Under the pieces are notes generated by a model. The model had not been told where the DNA came from and did not search any database. It worked only from the letters and a program-made list of their open reading frames with translations. A program made the translations under genes and the position numbers. Positions 8,597 to 17,629 of a stretch of 64,000 bases of DNA are shown here, piece after piece. This stretch comes from Levilactobacillus suantsaii (GTDB lineage: Bacteria; Bacillota; Bacilli; Lactobacillales; Lactobacillaceae): assembly GCF_004115745.1 (NCBI RefSeq), contig NZ_QXIL01000007.1, forward strand, positions 1 to 64,000. Direction: 5' to 3'. Numbering within the stretch: position 1 is the first letter of the stretch; the number at the start of each line of letters is the position of its first letter.

Positions 8597-8828
8597 CTGC
8601 CTCCCCTAATGCTGCCCCCATTATACCCACTTCCACCCGGTTGAGCGTGCAAACGACTTACCCGGGCCGCCGGACACCAGCTGAGCGCAGGTTGAAACTA
8701 GATTGTGTAATCCTTACTTAATTTTGATGCATTTTGAAAGCGCCTTATATTTTTTTAAAATCGCGACCATCCTTAGAGCCAACCGCGATGAGGACCGGAT
8801 TTTGACGGCCACTAAACAAACTTTTTTG

Positions 8829-8866
8829 TGAAAGCGGTTGCCAACTGTAATTAATTTAGTTATAAT
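8829..8866 (+). promoter_or_regulatory. adh promoter with overlapping cre-like site
   Basis: TTGCCA (8838-8843) and TATAAT (8861-8866) are 17 bp apart. TGAAAGCGGTTGCC at 8829-8842 matches 12 of 14 positions of the CcpA operator consensus TGWAANCGNTNWCA and covers the -35 element, predicting carbon catabolite repression. The rest of the 327-base gap 8597-8923 is AT-rich without other clear signals. Confidence 0.7.
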
Positions 8867-8923
8867 TACGTTGTGAAATAGGTATCAAAGATTTTCAAAA
8901 CTTCTGAAAGAAGGCATTTGACA

Positions 8924-10096
8924 ATGACTGAACGTAGTTATGATTTTCTGATGCCCAGTGTCAACTTCTTTGGCCCTGGCGTAATTAACAAGATTGGTGA
9001 TCGAGCAAAGACCCTGGGAATGAAAAAGCCCGTTGTCGTAACGGATAAGTTCCTGGAAAGCATGAAGGATGGGGCGGTTCAACAGACCCTCGCTTCCTTG
9101 AAGGCGGCCGGCGTGGATTACGTGATCTACAATAACGTCGAACCAAACCCGAAGATTCACAACATCCAAGAAGTGAAGAAGCTCTACCAAGACTCTGGTG
9201 CGGATTCCATCATTACGGTTGGTGGCGGTTCCGCCCACGATACCGGGAAAGGTGCCGGCATCATCTTGGCCAACGGCGACGACATCACCAAGTTGGCTGG
9301 GATTGAGACGCTGGACAACCCGCTACCCCCACTGATTGCCGTCAATACCACGGCCGGAACTGGCTCCGAATTGACCCGTCACGCGGTCATCACCAACGAA
9401 AAGACTCACTTGAAGTTCGTTGTGGTCTCCTGGCGCAACATTCCGCTGGTCTCCTTCAACGACCCAACGTTAATGCTGGACGTGCCAAAGAACTTGACCG
9501 CCGCGACCGGGATGGACGCCTTCGTTCAGTCCATCGAACCTTACGTGTCCGTGGACCACAACCCGATTACCGACTCACAGTGTATCGAAGCCATCAAGTT
9601 GATTGAAACCTCCTTGCGTGAAGCCGTGGCTAACGGCCACAACCTGGATGCGCGGACCAAGATGGTCGAAGCGGAAATGTTAGCTGGGATGGCCTTCAAC
9701 AACGCTAACTTGGGCTATGTTCATGCCATGGCGCACCAATTAGGTGGTCAATACGACGCCCCACACGGGGTTTGCTGCGCACTGTTGTTGCCTTACGTTG
9801 AGGAATACAACATCATCGCCTGCCCAGAACGCTTTGCCGAATTAGCGAAGATCATGGGCGAAAACACGGACGGCCTGTCCACCCGCGACGCTGCCGAATT
9901 GGCTATCAAGGCCATGAAGCAGATGAGCGAAGACGTGGGCATCCCGAAGTCCATCAAGGATATCGGCGCTAAGCCAGAAGACTTTGAGCTGATGGCCGAA
10001 AACGCCTTGAAAGACGGCAACGCCTTCTCCAACCCGCGCAAGGGCACCAAGGAAGACATCATCAAGATTTTCCAAGCCGCTTACGACGCTAAATAA
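8924..10096 (+). CDS. Iron-containing alcohol dehydrogenase (1,3-propanediol dehydrogenase type)
   Basis: A 390-residue group III alcohol dehydrogenase. It has the NAD-binding GGGSAHDTGKG motif near residue 97, and the Fe(II) ligands in TGMDAFVQ (Asp), HAMAHQLGG (two His) and DAPHG (His). The sequence is very close to the lactobacillar enzyme that reduces 3-hydroxypropionaldehyde to 1,3-propanediol, a NAD-regenerating step in heterofermentative glycerol use. The ATG at 8924 has AGAAGG 9-10 bases upstream and is preferred to the TTG at 8918. It has its own promoter with a cre-like site. The glycerol dehydratase needed upstream in the pathway is not in this window. Confidence 0.9.
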   Translation: MTERSYDFLMPSVNFFGPGVINKIGDRAKTLGMKKPVVVTDKFLESMKDGAVQQTLASLKAAGVDYVIYNNVEPNPKIHNIQEVKKLYQDSGADSIITVGGGSAHDTGKGAGIILANGDDITKLAGIETLDNPLPPLIAVNTTAGTGSELTRHAVITNEKTHLKFVVVSWRNIPLVSFNDPTLMLDVPKNLTAATGMDAFVQSIEPYVSVDHNPITDSQCIEAIKLIETSLREAVANGHNLDARTKMVEAEMLAGMAFNNANLGYVHAMAHQLGGQYDAPHGVCCALLLPYVEEYNIIACPERFAELAKIMGENTDGLSTRDAAELAIKAMKQMSEDVGIPKSIKDIGAKPEDFELMAENALKDGNAFSNPRKGTKEDIIKIFQAAYDAK

Positions 10097-10125
10097 ATCT
10101 TTAAACTCTAGCAATTAACCAAAAG

Positions 10126-10180
10126 GGATAGCGAGACACCGGGCGTTTAACCGCCTGCGTGTCCCCCTGTCCCGTTTGTC
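10126..10180 (+). terminator. Imperfect terminator hairpin after the alcohol dehydrogenase gene
   Basis: A long imperfect stem, GGGATAG.GAGACACC against GTGTCCCCCTGTCCC with a GC-rich tip, begins 30 bases after the stop. The T-run is poor. From 10181 to 10361 I see no further element. Confidence 0.5.
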
Positions 10181-10389
10181 ATGGGCGGGTCCATCGACAC
10201 GTTGCTGGCTCGCTTCCTCGTCATAAAAAATTTTATGTCCCAAAATCTACCACCCCCGTAAGTCGGCTTAGCCCTTTCCAGTCACGGTTTTATCTGCCAT
10301 CCTGATCTGCGGATTTTCGATTAAAACTCGGCGGTAACTCTAATTAATTTCAAATTTTGCTTTTACATTTTATTTTTTAGTGCTATTCT

Positions 10390-10676
10390 ATTGGCAACAA
10401 GATAAAAGCGATAAGAAAGCAGAGTAAGCTTCTTCACCCTGACAGTGACTTGGGAGTAGTGAGAACCCAACCCAGACCTTGAACTAGCTGAATAACCCTT
10501 TCTTAAGTTTCTGGCTGAAACCCATGTGGCGAGTAGGTTTAGACGTTGACCGGTACGTTACCAGCGGTGGAGCATGTTAGTGCTCTTCTTTGAGGAGGCC
10601 TATTTGAGATAGGCAATCTGGGTGGTACCGCGAAAAGTCTTTCGTCCCTGTATTAGGGACGGAAGACTTTTTTATT
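10390..10676 (+). ncRNA. T-box leader of asnA, Asn specifier AAC
   Basis: The promoter is TTTACA (10362-10367), 16 bp, then an extended -10 TGCTATTCT (10381-10389). Stem I has the loop-E pair AGAGTA on the 5' side and GAA on the 3' side; the specifier that follows GAA plus one base is AAC (10494-10496). The lower stem pairs AAGAAAG with CTTTCTT. The T-box core GGTGGTACCGCG is at 10621-10632, and the terminator is AAAAGTCTTTCGTCCC pairing with GGGACGGAAGACTTTT before a T-run. Uncharged tRNA-Asn should open transcription of asnA. Confidence 0.93.
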
Positions 10677-10711
10677 TTGCAATAACTTAGCTGAACAAGG
10701 AGTGGACAACT

Positions 10712-11719
10712 ATGGACTTAATTATTCCTAAGGACTATGATCCAAAATTAAACGTGATTGAAACCCAAAAGGCGATTCGCTATATTCGTGAAACCTTCCA
10801 GGATGAATTTGGCAAGGAACTGAATTTAACGCGGCTTTCCGCGCCAATGTTCGTTGAAAAGGGCACCGGGTTGAACGATAACTTGAACGGGGTCGAAAAG
10901 CCGGTCTCCTTTACCATGCAGGACATGCCGGGTAAGACCATCGAAATCGTCCACTCTCTGGCCAAGTGGAAACGCCTGGCCTTGAAGCGGTACGGCTTCG
11001 AGTTACACACCGGTCTCTACACCAACATGAACGCGATTCGCAAGGACGAAAACCTTGACAACATCCACTCGATCTACGTCGACCAGTGGGACTGGGAAAA
11101 GATCATCAGCAAGGAAGAACGGACCACGGCCACGCTGGAGAGCACGGTCAAGACCATCTTCAAGGTCATCAAGCACATGGAACACGAAGTTTGGTACAAG
11201 TTCCCGAAGGCTGTCCACCACTTGCCCGACGAGATTCACTTTGTCACCACCCAAGAACTGGAAGACGAGTTCCCAACGCTCACGCCGAAGGAACGCGAAG
11301 ACGCCATCACCAAGCGTTACGGCGCCGTCTTCTTGATGCAAATCGGCGGCAAGCTCAAGAGTGGCCAACGCCACGATGGCCGGGCCCCCGACTACGACGA
11401 TTGGAAACTGAACGGGGACATCTTGTTCTGGTATGAACCGTTACAACACGCCCTCGAAATCTCCAGCATGGGGATTCGGGTCAGCGAAGACTCGATGCGC
11501 GCCCAACTCAAGGATGCCCACGCCGAAGACCGCGCCCAATTACCGTTCCATAAAATGCTGCTAAACGGTGAACTCCCCTACACCATCGGGGGTGGGATCG
11601 GTCAGTCACGACTGTGCATGTTGTTATTAGGCAAAGCCCACGTGGGAGAAGTCCAAGCCAGCGTTTGGCCGCAAGCTATGATTGACAAATGCTACGCCAA
11701 CCACATCCAGATTCTTTAA
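10712..11719 (+). CDS. asnA: Aspartate--ammonia ligase (asparagine synthetase A)
   Basis: A 335-residue enzyme that makes asparagine from aspartate, ammonia and ATP. Its fold is that of class II aminoacyl-tRNA synthetases, related to AspRS. Recognisable segments are [22 protein letters not shown] near the start, [10 protein letters not shown] near residue 115, and the class II motif 3 region [25 protein letters not shown] near the end. Length matches the AsnA family. GGAGTGG sits before the ATG at 10712. Control by the Asn-specific T-box upstream agrees with the enzyme's product. It ends at a strong terminator. Confidence 0.97.
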   Translation: MDLIIPKDYDPKLNVIETQKAIRYIRETFQDEFGKELNLTRLSAPMFVEKGTGLNDNLNGVEKPVSFTMQDMPGKTIEIVHSLAKWKRLALKRYGFELHTGLYTNMNAIRKDENLDNIHSIYVDQWDWEKIISKEERTTATLESTVKTIFKVIKHMEHEVWYKFPKAVHHLPDEIHFVTTQELEDEFPTLTPKEREDAITKRYGAVFLMQIGGKLKSGQRHDGRAPDYDDWKLNGDILFWYEPLQHALEISSMGIRVSEDSMRAQLKDAHAEDRAQLPFHKMLLNGELPYTIGGGIGQSRLCMLLLGKAHVGEVQASVWPQAMIDKCYANHIQIL

Positions 11720-11747
11720 ATTAAAGTCTTACTTCACGCGTAAAATT

Positions 11748-11790
11748 AAAACGGGTTGCCCAGGACGTCTTGTCCTGAACAACCCGTTTT
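11748..11790. terminator. Bidirectional terminator between asnA and the sugar porter
   Basis: AAAACGGGTTG pairs perfectly with CAACCCGTTTT, with an inner AGGAC/GTCCT stem; T-runs on both strands serve the two convergent genes. Confidence 0.9.
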
Positions 11791-11802
11791 GTCATCTTAC
11801 CT

Positions 11803-13161
11803 TTAAGCCTCGTGCCGCAAATCCATTTCGATCTGTTCGAGGGACTTGCCGCGCGTTTCGGGGACCAGATAGTGTACGAAGACCAAGGACAACACGGCAA
11901 AGACCGCGAAGATAGCGAACGGTCCGCCCACGTTATTATGGAAGGCACTGAGCAAAACCAGGAAAAATTGGGACACGATGAAGTTGCCAATCCAGTTGGC
12001 CGCCGACCCGATCGATGACCCGATGCCCCGGACACTCAATGGAAAGATTTCACCAATCATAACCCAGGCGATGGGCCCCCAGGAAATGGCGAAACCGAAG
12101 ATGTACACGGCAATCAAAATCATGGTCGGAATCGCGGTCTGGTGGATACTCAAAGTAAAGTTCAAGACCGCGAGCACGCCCAGTGAGCCGGCCATCACGA
12201 TTGACCCGAAGTCCAGTAACGTCTTGCGGTTGAACTTATCCATCACGCCGTACGCCAGAATCGTGACCAAGAAGTTGACCACGCCAATCCCCACGGAAAT
12301 CCAAATGGCACTGTTTTCGGCAAAACCAAAGCCCTTGATGAAGACTTGGGGCAAAAAATAAATCACCGAATTAATGCCGACTAATTGTTGCAGCAACATG
12401 ATACCGATGGCCGCCACCACGGCTGGCCGGGCAATCGTGAAGAGCATTTTGATACCGCCGCGTGGTTGGTGGGCAATCTCTTGGATGTCTGCCAGCTCGG
12501 CGTTCGGGTCAACGTCACTTTGTTGCCGCAGGTAGGTCAAGACCTGCCGGGCAGCGTCGACTTGTCCACGTTCCACCAGGTAGCGCGGTGATTCCGGCAA
12601 CAATAGACCGCCAATCAATAACGCGGCGGCAGGAATCAGCGCGGACCCCAACATCCACCGCCAGTCCCGCACGCCCAAGAGGTTGTGGCCCAAGAAACCC
12701 AGGTTCGAGACGTAGGCCAGTAAAATTCCAAGCGTAATCATCAGTTGAAACATGGTGCCCAACGACCCGCGCCGGTCCGCCGGGGCCAGTTCCGCCAGAT
12801 ACGCCGGGGTCAACGCGGACGCCGAGCCCACGGCTAAGCCTAAGATAATACGGGCAACGATCATGGACCCAAAGCCCACGGCCACCATCGACAGTGACGA
12901 CCCTAAGAGAAACAAAACGGCCGCTAAAATCAAGAGTTTCCGCCGGCCGTAGCGGTCAGCTAAGGGCCCCACGCCAAGGGCCCCTACGGACGAGCCAATC
13001 AATACGGATGACGTAATGAAGCCCGTTTCGGCAATCCCTAATTTAAAGTTGGCTTCAATCAGTGGTGACGCGCCCGAAATAATTCCGGTATCAAACCCGA
13101 ACAATAGGCCCCCTAAGGCCCCGAAGACAAAAATAAACGTGGTACTCAATCGTGGTCGCAT
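11803..13161 (-). CDS. Sugar:H+ symporter, MFS sugar porter family
   Basis: A 452-residue, 12-helix permease of the sugar porter family. Signatures include GGLLFGFDTGIISGA in helix 1, the loop DRYGRRK after helix 2, PESPRYLVERG before the central loop, QQLVGINSVIYF in helix 7, and the closing PETRGKSLEQIE. These are the hexose/pentose contact motifs of XylE/AraE-like carriers, so xylose, arabinose or glucose are the likely substrates. The ATG at 13161 is chosen because GGGGGGAG ends 8 bases upstream; an in-frame GTG at 13179 would place the ribosome site inside the gene. It stands as a single gene. Confidence 0.88.
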   Translation of the reverse strand: MRPRLSTTFIFVFGALGGLLFGFDTGIISGASPLIEANFKLGIAETGFITSSVLIGSSVGALGVGPLADRYGRRKLLILAAVLFLLGSSLSMVAVGFGSMIVARIILGLAVGSASALTPAYLAELAPADRRGSLGTMFQLMITLGILLAYVSNLGFLGHNLLGVRDWRWMLGSALIPAAALLIGGLLLPESPRYLVERGQVDAARQVLTYLRQQSDVDPNAELADIQEIAHQPRGGIKMLFTIARPAVVAAIGIMLLQQLVGINSVIYFLPQVFIKGFGFAENSAIWISVGIGVVNFLVTILAYGVMDKFNRKTLLDFGSIVMAGSLGVLAVLNFTLSIHQTAIPTMILIAVYIFGFAISWGPIAWVMIGEIFPLSVRGIGSSIGSAANWIGNFIVSQFFLVLLSAFHNNVGGPFAIFAVFAVLSLVFVHYLVPETRGKSLEQIEMDLRHEA

Positions 13162-13253
13162 CGCTTTCACTCCCCCCACATCTTAAATTTTCCCTTAATA
13201 TAAGGTGCCGCGCCGCGAAAGGAAACGGTTTAACCTGCGAGTTTTTGCCGCCA

Positions 13254-13281
13254 ACAAAAAAAGCCCGCTTTCGCCGGCTTT
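13254..13281 (-). terminator. Terminator of the HAD phosphatase gene
   Basis: On the minus strand AAAGCCGG.GAAAGC.GGGCTTT forms a stem followed by TTTTTG, about 50 bases after the HAD stop codon. Confidence 0.75.
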
Positions 13282-13330
13282 CACGTAAAGTTTACCTATG
13301 AAAATGGGACCGTCTGACTGGTCTAATTCC

Positions 13331-14152
13331 CTAAACTAACGTCGAGAGAACGTTTAAGACACCCTCGTCATTATTGGTTTGGGTAAAGTGGCCAACTTGA
13401 GCCTTGACGGTCGGTGTGGCGTTTTCGACCGCGTAACCGTAAGGGGTCAATTGCAACATACTCAGGTCGTTTTCATTGTCGCCGAAGGTCATGATTTCAT
13501 CGTCGGCAATCTGGTACTTGTCCTGTAGTTGCCGCAATCCCGCCGCTTTGTTAACTGAACTTTCGCTAATCAGTTCGGTGTTGTACCCCGAGGTCTGACT
13601 CGCTAGTTCGGCGGGCAAAGAATGGCGCAACGTCGTCATCACGTGCGTAAAGTCCACGTGGGGCTGGAAGGTGATGCCGATGCTGGTGATTTGGTCGTTC
13701 AACCGCGTCGGGGTGACCGTTGGCAGGTCCGCCACCCGTTGCAGATGGCCGTAATACCGGTGGGTCAAATCGTACGCCCCTTGGGAGATACGCTGGTCCA
13801 CGTAGGCCGATTTGAACCCGACCACGATGTGTTCCGCAATCTCATCGGCCGTGAACTTTTGTTGAATGACGTCCAACGTAGCGGCCACCGCATCGGCGGG
13901 CATGGCCGTCACCTTCAGCGGTTGGCCGTTGCTATGCACGACCGCCCCATTTTGGGACACGAAATCCATGTGGTCCTGGAATTCCTGAAACTGAGTTTGT
14001 AACCGTTGGTACTGTGAGCCACTGGCGGCCACGACATGAATCTTTCTCGCCCGTAACTTAGGTAATAACTCCGCGAAGCGTTGATGGTTGTAGGTGTTTT
14101 CGTCGTTCAAAAACGTCCCGTCCATATCAAACGCGACTAATTTAATCGTCAT
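13331..14152 (-). CDS. Cof-type HAD-superfamily phosphatase
   Basis: A 273-residue class IIB HAD hydrolase. Motif I is DMDGTFLND (nucleophile and acid/base Asp), motif II the Ser in AASGSQYQR, motif III the Lys in NKAAGLRQL, and motif IV GDNENDLSML. The cap domain occupies about residues 85-190. Enzymes of this family dephosphorylate sugar phosphates, pyridoxal phosphate or FMN; the sequence does not say which. The ATG at 14152 has GGGAGG 9-14 bases upstream and is preferred over an in-frame start 30 codons earlier that overlaps the parS site at 14211. Confidence 0.88.
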   Translation of the reverse strand: MTIKLVAFDMDGTFLNDENTYNHQRFAELLPKLRARKIHVVAASGSQYQRLQTQFQEFQDHMDFVSQNGAVVHSNGQPLKVTAMPADAVAATLDVIQQKFTADEIAEHIVVGFKSAYVDQRISQGAYDLTHRYYGHLQRVADLPTVTPTRLNDQITSIGITFQPHVDFTHVMTTLRHSLPAELASQTSGYNTELISESSVNKAAGLRQLQDKYQIADDEIMTFGDNENDLSMLQLTPYGYAVENATPTVKAQVGHFTQTNNDEGVLNVLSTLV

Positions 14153-14210
14153 CTGCCGTTGCCTCCCTAAAAATCCAATAATAGAGTTAGCATACCACAA
14201 AGGGCCACAA

Positions 14211-14226
14211 TGTTTCATGTGAAACA
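14211..14226. promoter_or_regulatory. Variant parS site
   Basis: TGTTTCATGTGAAACA differs from the consensus TGTTNCACGTGAAACA at one central base (CATG for CACG), which keeps ten-base outer symmetry. It lies between the HAD gene and the MFS terminator. It is probably a weaker ParB site. Confidence 0.75.
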
Positions 14227-14266
14227 TGGCTGAGTGTGTCACATTCCCCCATTAGCGGACAACAAA

Positions 14267-14294
14267 ACGGGCCTGGCAGTTTCACCAGGCCCGT
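14267..14294 (-). terminator. Terminator of the MFS gene 14305-15501
   Basis: ACGGGCCTGG pairs with CCAGGCCCGT, loop of 8 bases, followed on the minus strand by TTTTGTTG. Confidence 0.85.
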
Positions 14295-14304
14295 CACACT
14301 AAGC

Positions 14305-15501
14305 TTAATCGGTCACTTCTTCGGTGTTCAACCGTTCCGGTTCGCCGATGACCAGGTGCCCCAGGACCGCGATGATCAAGAAGACCAGCGCGACGCCGCA
14401 GACCCCCAGCCAACCGGCGTGGCTCCAGGCCCAAGTCGCACTCAAGGTCCCAATCGAACCGCCTAGGAAGTAGCTGAACATGAAGACGGAATTGTTCCGG
14501 CTACTTTCCTTGCGGTTCAAGGACTGCACGATGGCCTGGTTAGACACCTGGCTGAACTGGGTCCCCAAGTCGAGCAAGACGATGCCGACGATGAGGCCAA
14601 TCATCCAGGTCCCTAACAGCCAAAAGATGACGAAGGCCACGCCCGAAAAGATCATACTCAACCCAATCGTCAGTTTCGGGGAACGCTGGTCGACCATAGT
14701 CCCAATCATTGGCGCCGCTAAGACCCCAGCGATACCTAATAGCCCCAATAAGCCGGCTACGTTACTACCCAGGTGGTATTTGGCCGCCAGATAAAAAGCC
14801 AACGTCGACCACAGGACGTTGGACATCCCAAAGAGGCAAAAGCCGTTGATAGCCGACCCCCGTAAGGCCCGTTGTCGAGCGAACAACTTCGGTAACGTCC
14901 GAATGACCGGCCAGTATTGCAAGTCCTGGTGCCCGCGTTCATCGTGGGGCAACGCGTAGTGAACGATGACCAAAAAGACCAGGTCAATGACCGCCGCAAT
15001 CAGATAGATGTCTTGCCAGGGTAACCAACTACCCAGCAGGCCACTAAACGACCGCGACAACAAGATTCCCGTCAAGAGTCCACTCAAGACGATGCCCAAG
15101 ACCTTGCCCCGTTGCAGCGCCGGGGCTAAATAACCGGCGTAGGGAATGATGATTTGTGGCGCCACCGAGGTAATGCCGACTAACGTGGTCACCACCGCAA
15201 AGACGCCCGCGTTGGGGGCCCAATAGGCCAATAATAAGGAAACAATGGATAACCCAATCATAAATTGAATCAAATGATAGCGGTCAAAGATGTCCCCCAA
15301 CGGGACGATCAACAAAAGTCCGAAGGCGTACCCAAGTTGGGTCACCATAGCGAGCGCCCCGACCACCGACTTGGCCAGGCCGAAGTCCGTGGCAATCAAG
15401 TTTTCGATGGGTTGAATAAAATTCAGATTGGCCACGATCACCCCGGTCACGACCGCCATTAACAAAATCTTTTTTCGCGATAACGTTGCTGGTTCTTTCA
15501 C
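14305..15501 (-). CDS. MFS transporter, drug-efflux or metabolite exporter type
   Basis: A 398-residue 12-helix facilitator. Helix 1 carries ANLNFIQPIENLIA and the loop after helix 2 has PLGDIFDRYH, the motif A position. The overall pattern resembles the YnfM/arabinose-efflux-like group that exports drugs or small metabolites. The GTG at 15501 is preferred as start because GGAGGG precedes it by 8 bases; the TTG at 15507 would be only one base from that site. The gene is the downstream neighbour of the condensation-domain protein, with a terminator between the two, so they are probably separate units. Confidence 0.82.
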   Translation of the reverse strand: MKEPATLSRKKILLMAVVTGVIVANLNFIQPIENLIATDFGLAKSVVGALAMVTQLGYAFGLLLIVPLGDIFDRYHLIQFMIGLSIVSLLLAYWAPNAGVFAVVTTLVGITSVAPQIIIPYAGYLAPALQRGKVLGIVLSGLLTGILLSRSFSGLLGSWLPWQDIYLIAAVIDLVFLVIVHYALPHDERGHQDLQYWPVIRTLPKLFARQRALRGSAINGFCLFGMSNVLWSTLAFYLAAKYHLGSNVAGLLGLLGIAGVLAAPMIGTMVDQRSPKLTIGLSMIFSGVAFVIFWLLGTWMIGLIVGIVLLDLGTQFSQVSNQAIVQSLNRKESSRNNSVFMFSYFLGGSIGTLSATWAWSHAGWLGVCGVALVFLIIAVLGHLVIGEPERLNTEEVTD

Positions 15502-15612
15502 TTCCAATCCCTCCTACATTAAGTAGTGTAGCCTTTTGGAAGCAAAATGAAAACACCCAGTGAGGCCGGTTCAGCTTGGGTTCTCAGTTGCGCCATAAAA
15601 TGATGACAACAA

Positions 15613-15641
15613 AAAACTGGCCACCAAATCGTGACCAGTTT
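15613..15641 (-). terminator. Terminator of the condensation-domain gene
   Basis: On the minus strand AAACTGGTCACG... pairs with ...GTGGCCAGTTT, followed by TTTTG. It begins four bases after the stop codon. Confidence 0.75.
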
Positions 15642-15644
15642 AAT

Positions 15645-16865
15645 CTAAGCGCCCCACTGTGTCAGCTGAGTCTCCACGTTTTTTAAAATTTTAATCCCTA
15701 ATTGATAGTCCGGTTCCGAACCCAGCATCCGAAAGGCTAACGTCCAGGCGTCCTGGTACCCGCTAACGGTCAACTGAAAGTACGGCATGGCTTGGTAAGC
15801 TCCCGCGAAGTAGACCTGGGCGACCCGACTCCCCGCAAATTGCAAACGAGTCTGATCGATACGGCCGAAGTTCGCAAAGGAGATGCGGGCAGTCGGTTGG
15901 TACTTCCCGGCGAGACGCCGGACGATTTGCGGGGGCAATGCCTGGCTCATCCGGTTGATTTCCACCAATGGCGTTAAATAAGCCAAGTGGGCGTGGTAGT
16001 CCGAGAGCGTATCTTGGACCCGCTGTGCCACCGTTGCTAAGGTATCGTAATCGTTGACCCGAATCGGCAACGGCATCTCACTGGTCAGATTAGCAACCTG
16101 GACCACGTTGACGGCCGCAACCGGGCCGTGTAACCGCAGATCCACTTGGTAGGGAATCACCAGGTTGTGGTTCCCAGTCAGGGTGAACAGCGCTAACGCA
16201 TACGCAGCTAGGAGTACCGCGTTTTGCGTCACGCCTTGTGCGCGAGCCTTCCGTTGTAACCGTCGCGTCTCTAAGCGCGAAATCACGGTTTCCCCATGGT
16301 GGTGATGCACGTCACCGTGCATTGCCGGAAAGGTCTCGCCGGCACTCGCCGTCGCTTTGAGTTCGGGGAGGGGCCGGTGGGGATGCCGCAAATAACTCAC
16401 GATACGCCGGCCGCTCCGTTCGTTGACGAAATGAGTCAGGTCATCCCCGGCATAAGCCGCCGACAACAGGTATAAGTAGTGTTTGAACCCCTCTTCGTCA
16501 GTCAACAACCGACTCATGGAGAGGCGCACCCGGTCGTAGCCCTGGTGATGAATCACCTGGATCTTCAGTTGCGGCCCCGCGAGCACATCTAAGCGGGCGC
16601 GCTCTGGATCGTGACTGGCCGGATACTCCTCAATAACCGGTTGCCGCGCCGCGTGGTTGGGGACTTCGAATCGATTCCAAGTGATGTTATACCGACCCGT
16701 AATCTGGGGCACCACACTTTGGGTGGCTTGTACGGCCTGCCGTAAGCGCTCAATATCGATTGGCTGCGTTAAGCTCAAAGTACACTCCAGTAACGGCCGA
16801 ATCTGAGTCAAGTTTAACGTTGGCATTAAATCTAACGGTTCACCATGATAGTTCACCCTAATCAC
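15645..16865 (-). CDS. Condensation-domain/alcohol-acetyltransferase-like protein with degenerate active site
   Basis: A 406-residue protein with the two-lobed CoA-dependent acyltransferase look: an N-terminal lobe (LECTLSLTQPIDIERLRQAVQATQSVVPQI), a crossover near residue 135, and a C-terminal lobe with the VNVVQVANLTSEMPLPI and ARISFANFGRID strands. The catalytic HHxxxDG segment appears as SRLLTDEEG near residues 119-127, so both histidines are missing. It therefore may not catalyse acyl transfer in the usual way. It is divergent from an acyl-CoA thioesterase, hinting at acyl-CoA metabolism. Family membership is inferred from pattern only; the function is unknown. Confidence 0.6.
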   Translation of the reverse strand: MIRVNYHGEPLDLMPTLNLTQIRPLLECTLSLTQPIDIERLRQAVQATQSVVPQITGRYNITWNRFEVPNHAARQPVIEEYPASHDPERARLDVLAGPQLKIQVIHHQGYDRVRLSMSRLLTDEEGFKHYLYLLSAAYAGDDLTHFVNERSGRRIVSYLRHPHRPLPELKATASAGETFPAMHGDVHHHHGETVISRLETRRLQRKARAQGVTQNAVLLAAYALALFTLTGNHNLVIPYQVDLRLHGPVAAVNVVQVANLTSEMPLPIRVNDYDTLATVAQRVQDTLSDYHAHLAYLTPLVEINRMSQALPPQIVRRLAGKYQPTARISFANFGRIDQTRLQFAGSRVAQVYFAGAYQAMPYFQLTVSGYQDAWTLAFRMLGSEPDYQLGIKILKNVETQLTQWGA

Positions 16866-17025
16866 CCCTCAATTCTAACTGCCCTCAGTATAGCAAAGCC
16901 ATTTCCTAACCGTCCTTAAAGTTGTTGAGTTATTGTGAAAAATTAATAATCCTGTAACTTAAGGTCCCCACCCGGACAACTCTGGTAGAATGAATGCGTA
17001 TCTGATACTTTACGAGGTGATTAAT

Positions 17026-17541
17026 TTGTCTATCCAACCCATTTCTTGTAACCAAACCCTGGCCGTCGCCACCCATCGTATTTTTCCACCCGACCTGAAT
17101 GAACACCAAACCGTTTTCGGGGGAAAACTCCTGTCCTTAGTGGATGACAGTGCCTCCGTGGCTGCCGTCCGCTTGACCCACGCCAAAGTCGTCACGGCAT
17201 CTTTGGACCACATCAACTTTTTGGTTCCCTTCCAACTCGACAATATTATCTCCATGGAAGCCTACGTCAGTGGGACCGGTCACCGGTCACTGGAAGTCTT
17301 TGCCAAGCTCATCGGGGAAGACCTGATGACTGGTAAACGCTTCTTGGGTTTCACCTGTTTTCTTACCTATGTCCTGTCCACCCCACAAGCTGCCAGCTTA
17401 CCCACGGTCAGACCCGTGACTAAAGAACAACGCTACGTCTGCGCCGGCTACCTGCAACGTTACCAGGAACGGCAAGCCCAACGTGCATCGGAACAGGCAC
17501 TAATCAATCACGTCAACCTGGATTCTCCGTTTCAGCCTTAA
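17026..17541 (+). CDS. Acyl-CoA thioesterase, hotdog fold
   Basis: A 171-residue hotdog-fold acyl-CoA hydrolase of the YkhA/cytosolic ACOT type. The family signature is HQTVFGGKLLSLVDDSASVAAVRL at about residues 26-49, with the catalytic Asp in the long helix, followed by TASLDHINFLVPF and the DLMTGKRFLGFTCFLTYV strand. It cleaves acyl-CoA to free fatty acid and CoA. The TTG at 17026 is chosen because ACGAGGTG lies 6 bases before it; an upstream ATG at 16990 has no ribosome site. The stop codon abuts a parS site. The hexameric enzyme is probably cytoplasmic. Confidence 0.88.
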   Translation: MSIQPISCNQTLAVATHRIFPPDLNEHQTVFGGKLLSLVDDSASVAAVRLTHAKVVTASLDHINFLVPFQLDNIISMEAYVSGTGHRSLEVFAKLIGEDLMTGKRFLGFTCFLTYVLSTPQAASLPTVRPVTKEQRYVCAGYLQRYQERQAQRASEQALINHVNLDSPFQP

Positions 17542-17557
17542 TGTTCCACGTGAAACA
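17542..17557. promoter_or_regulatory. parS site (ParB/Spo0J binding)
   Basis: TGTTCCACGTGAAACA is a perfect consensus match, starting at the base after the thioesterase stop codon, about 9.5 kb from dnaA. It is identical to the site at 6932. Confidence 0.93.
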
Positions 17558-17571
17558 TCCCCGCTAATCCC

Positions 17572-17600
17572 TTGGTTTTCGTTGGGAAAGTCACTATACT
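17572..17600 (+). promoter_or_regulatory. Promoter of the NAD(P)-binding protein gene
   Basis: TTGGTT (17572-17577), 17 bp, TATACT (17595-17600); an AAAGGAGGAG ribosome site and ATG follow. Confidence 0.65.
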
Positions 17601-17629
17601 TATCGTGACGTCAAAAGGAGGAGTTTTTG

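Noticed and set aside
13160-13235. cre-like TTAAACCGTTTCC upstream of the sugar porter
   Set aside because: Only about 10 of 14 consensus positions match and the central CG is shifted.
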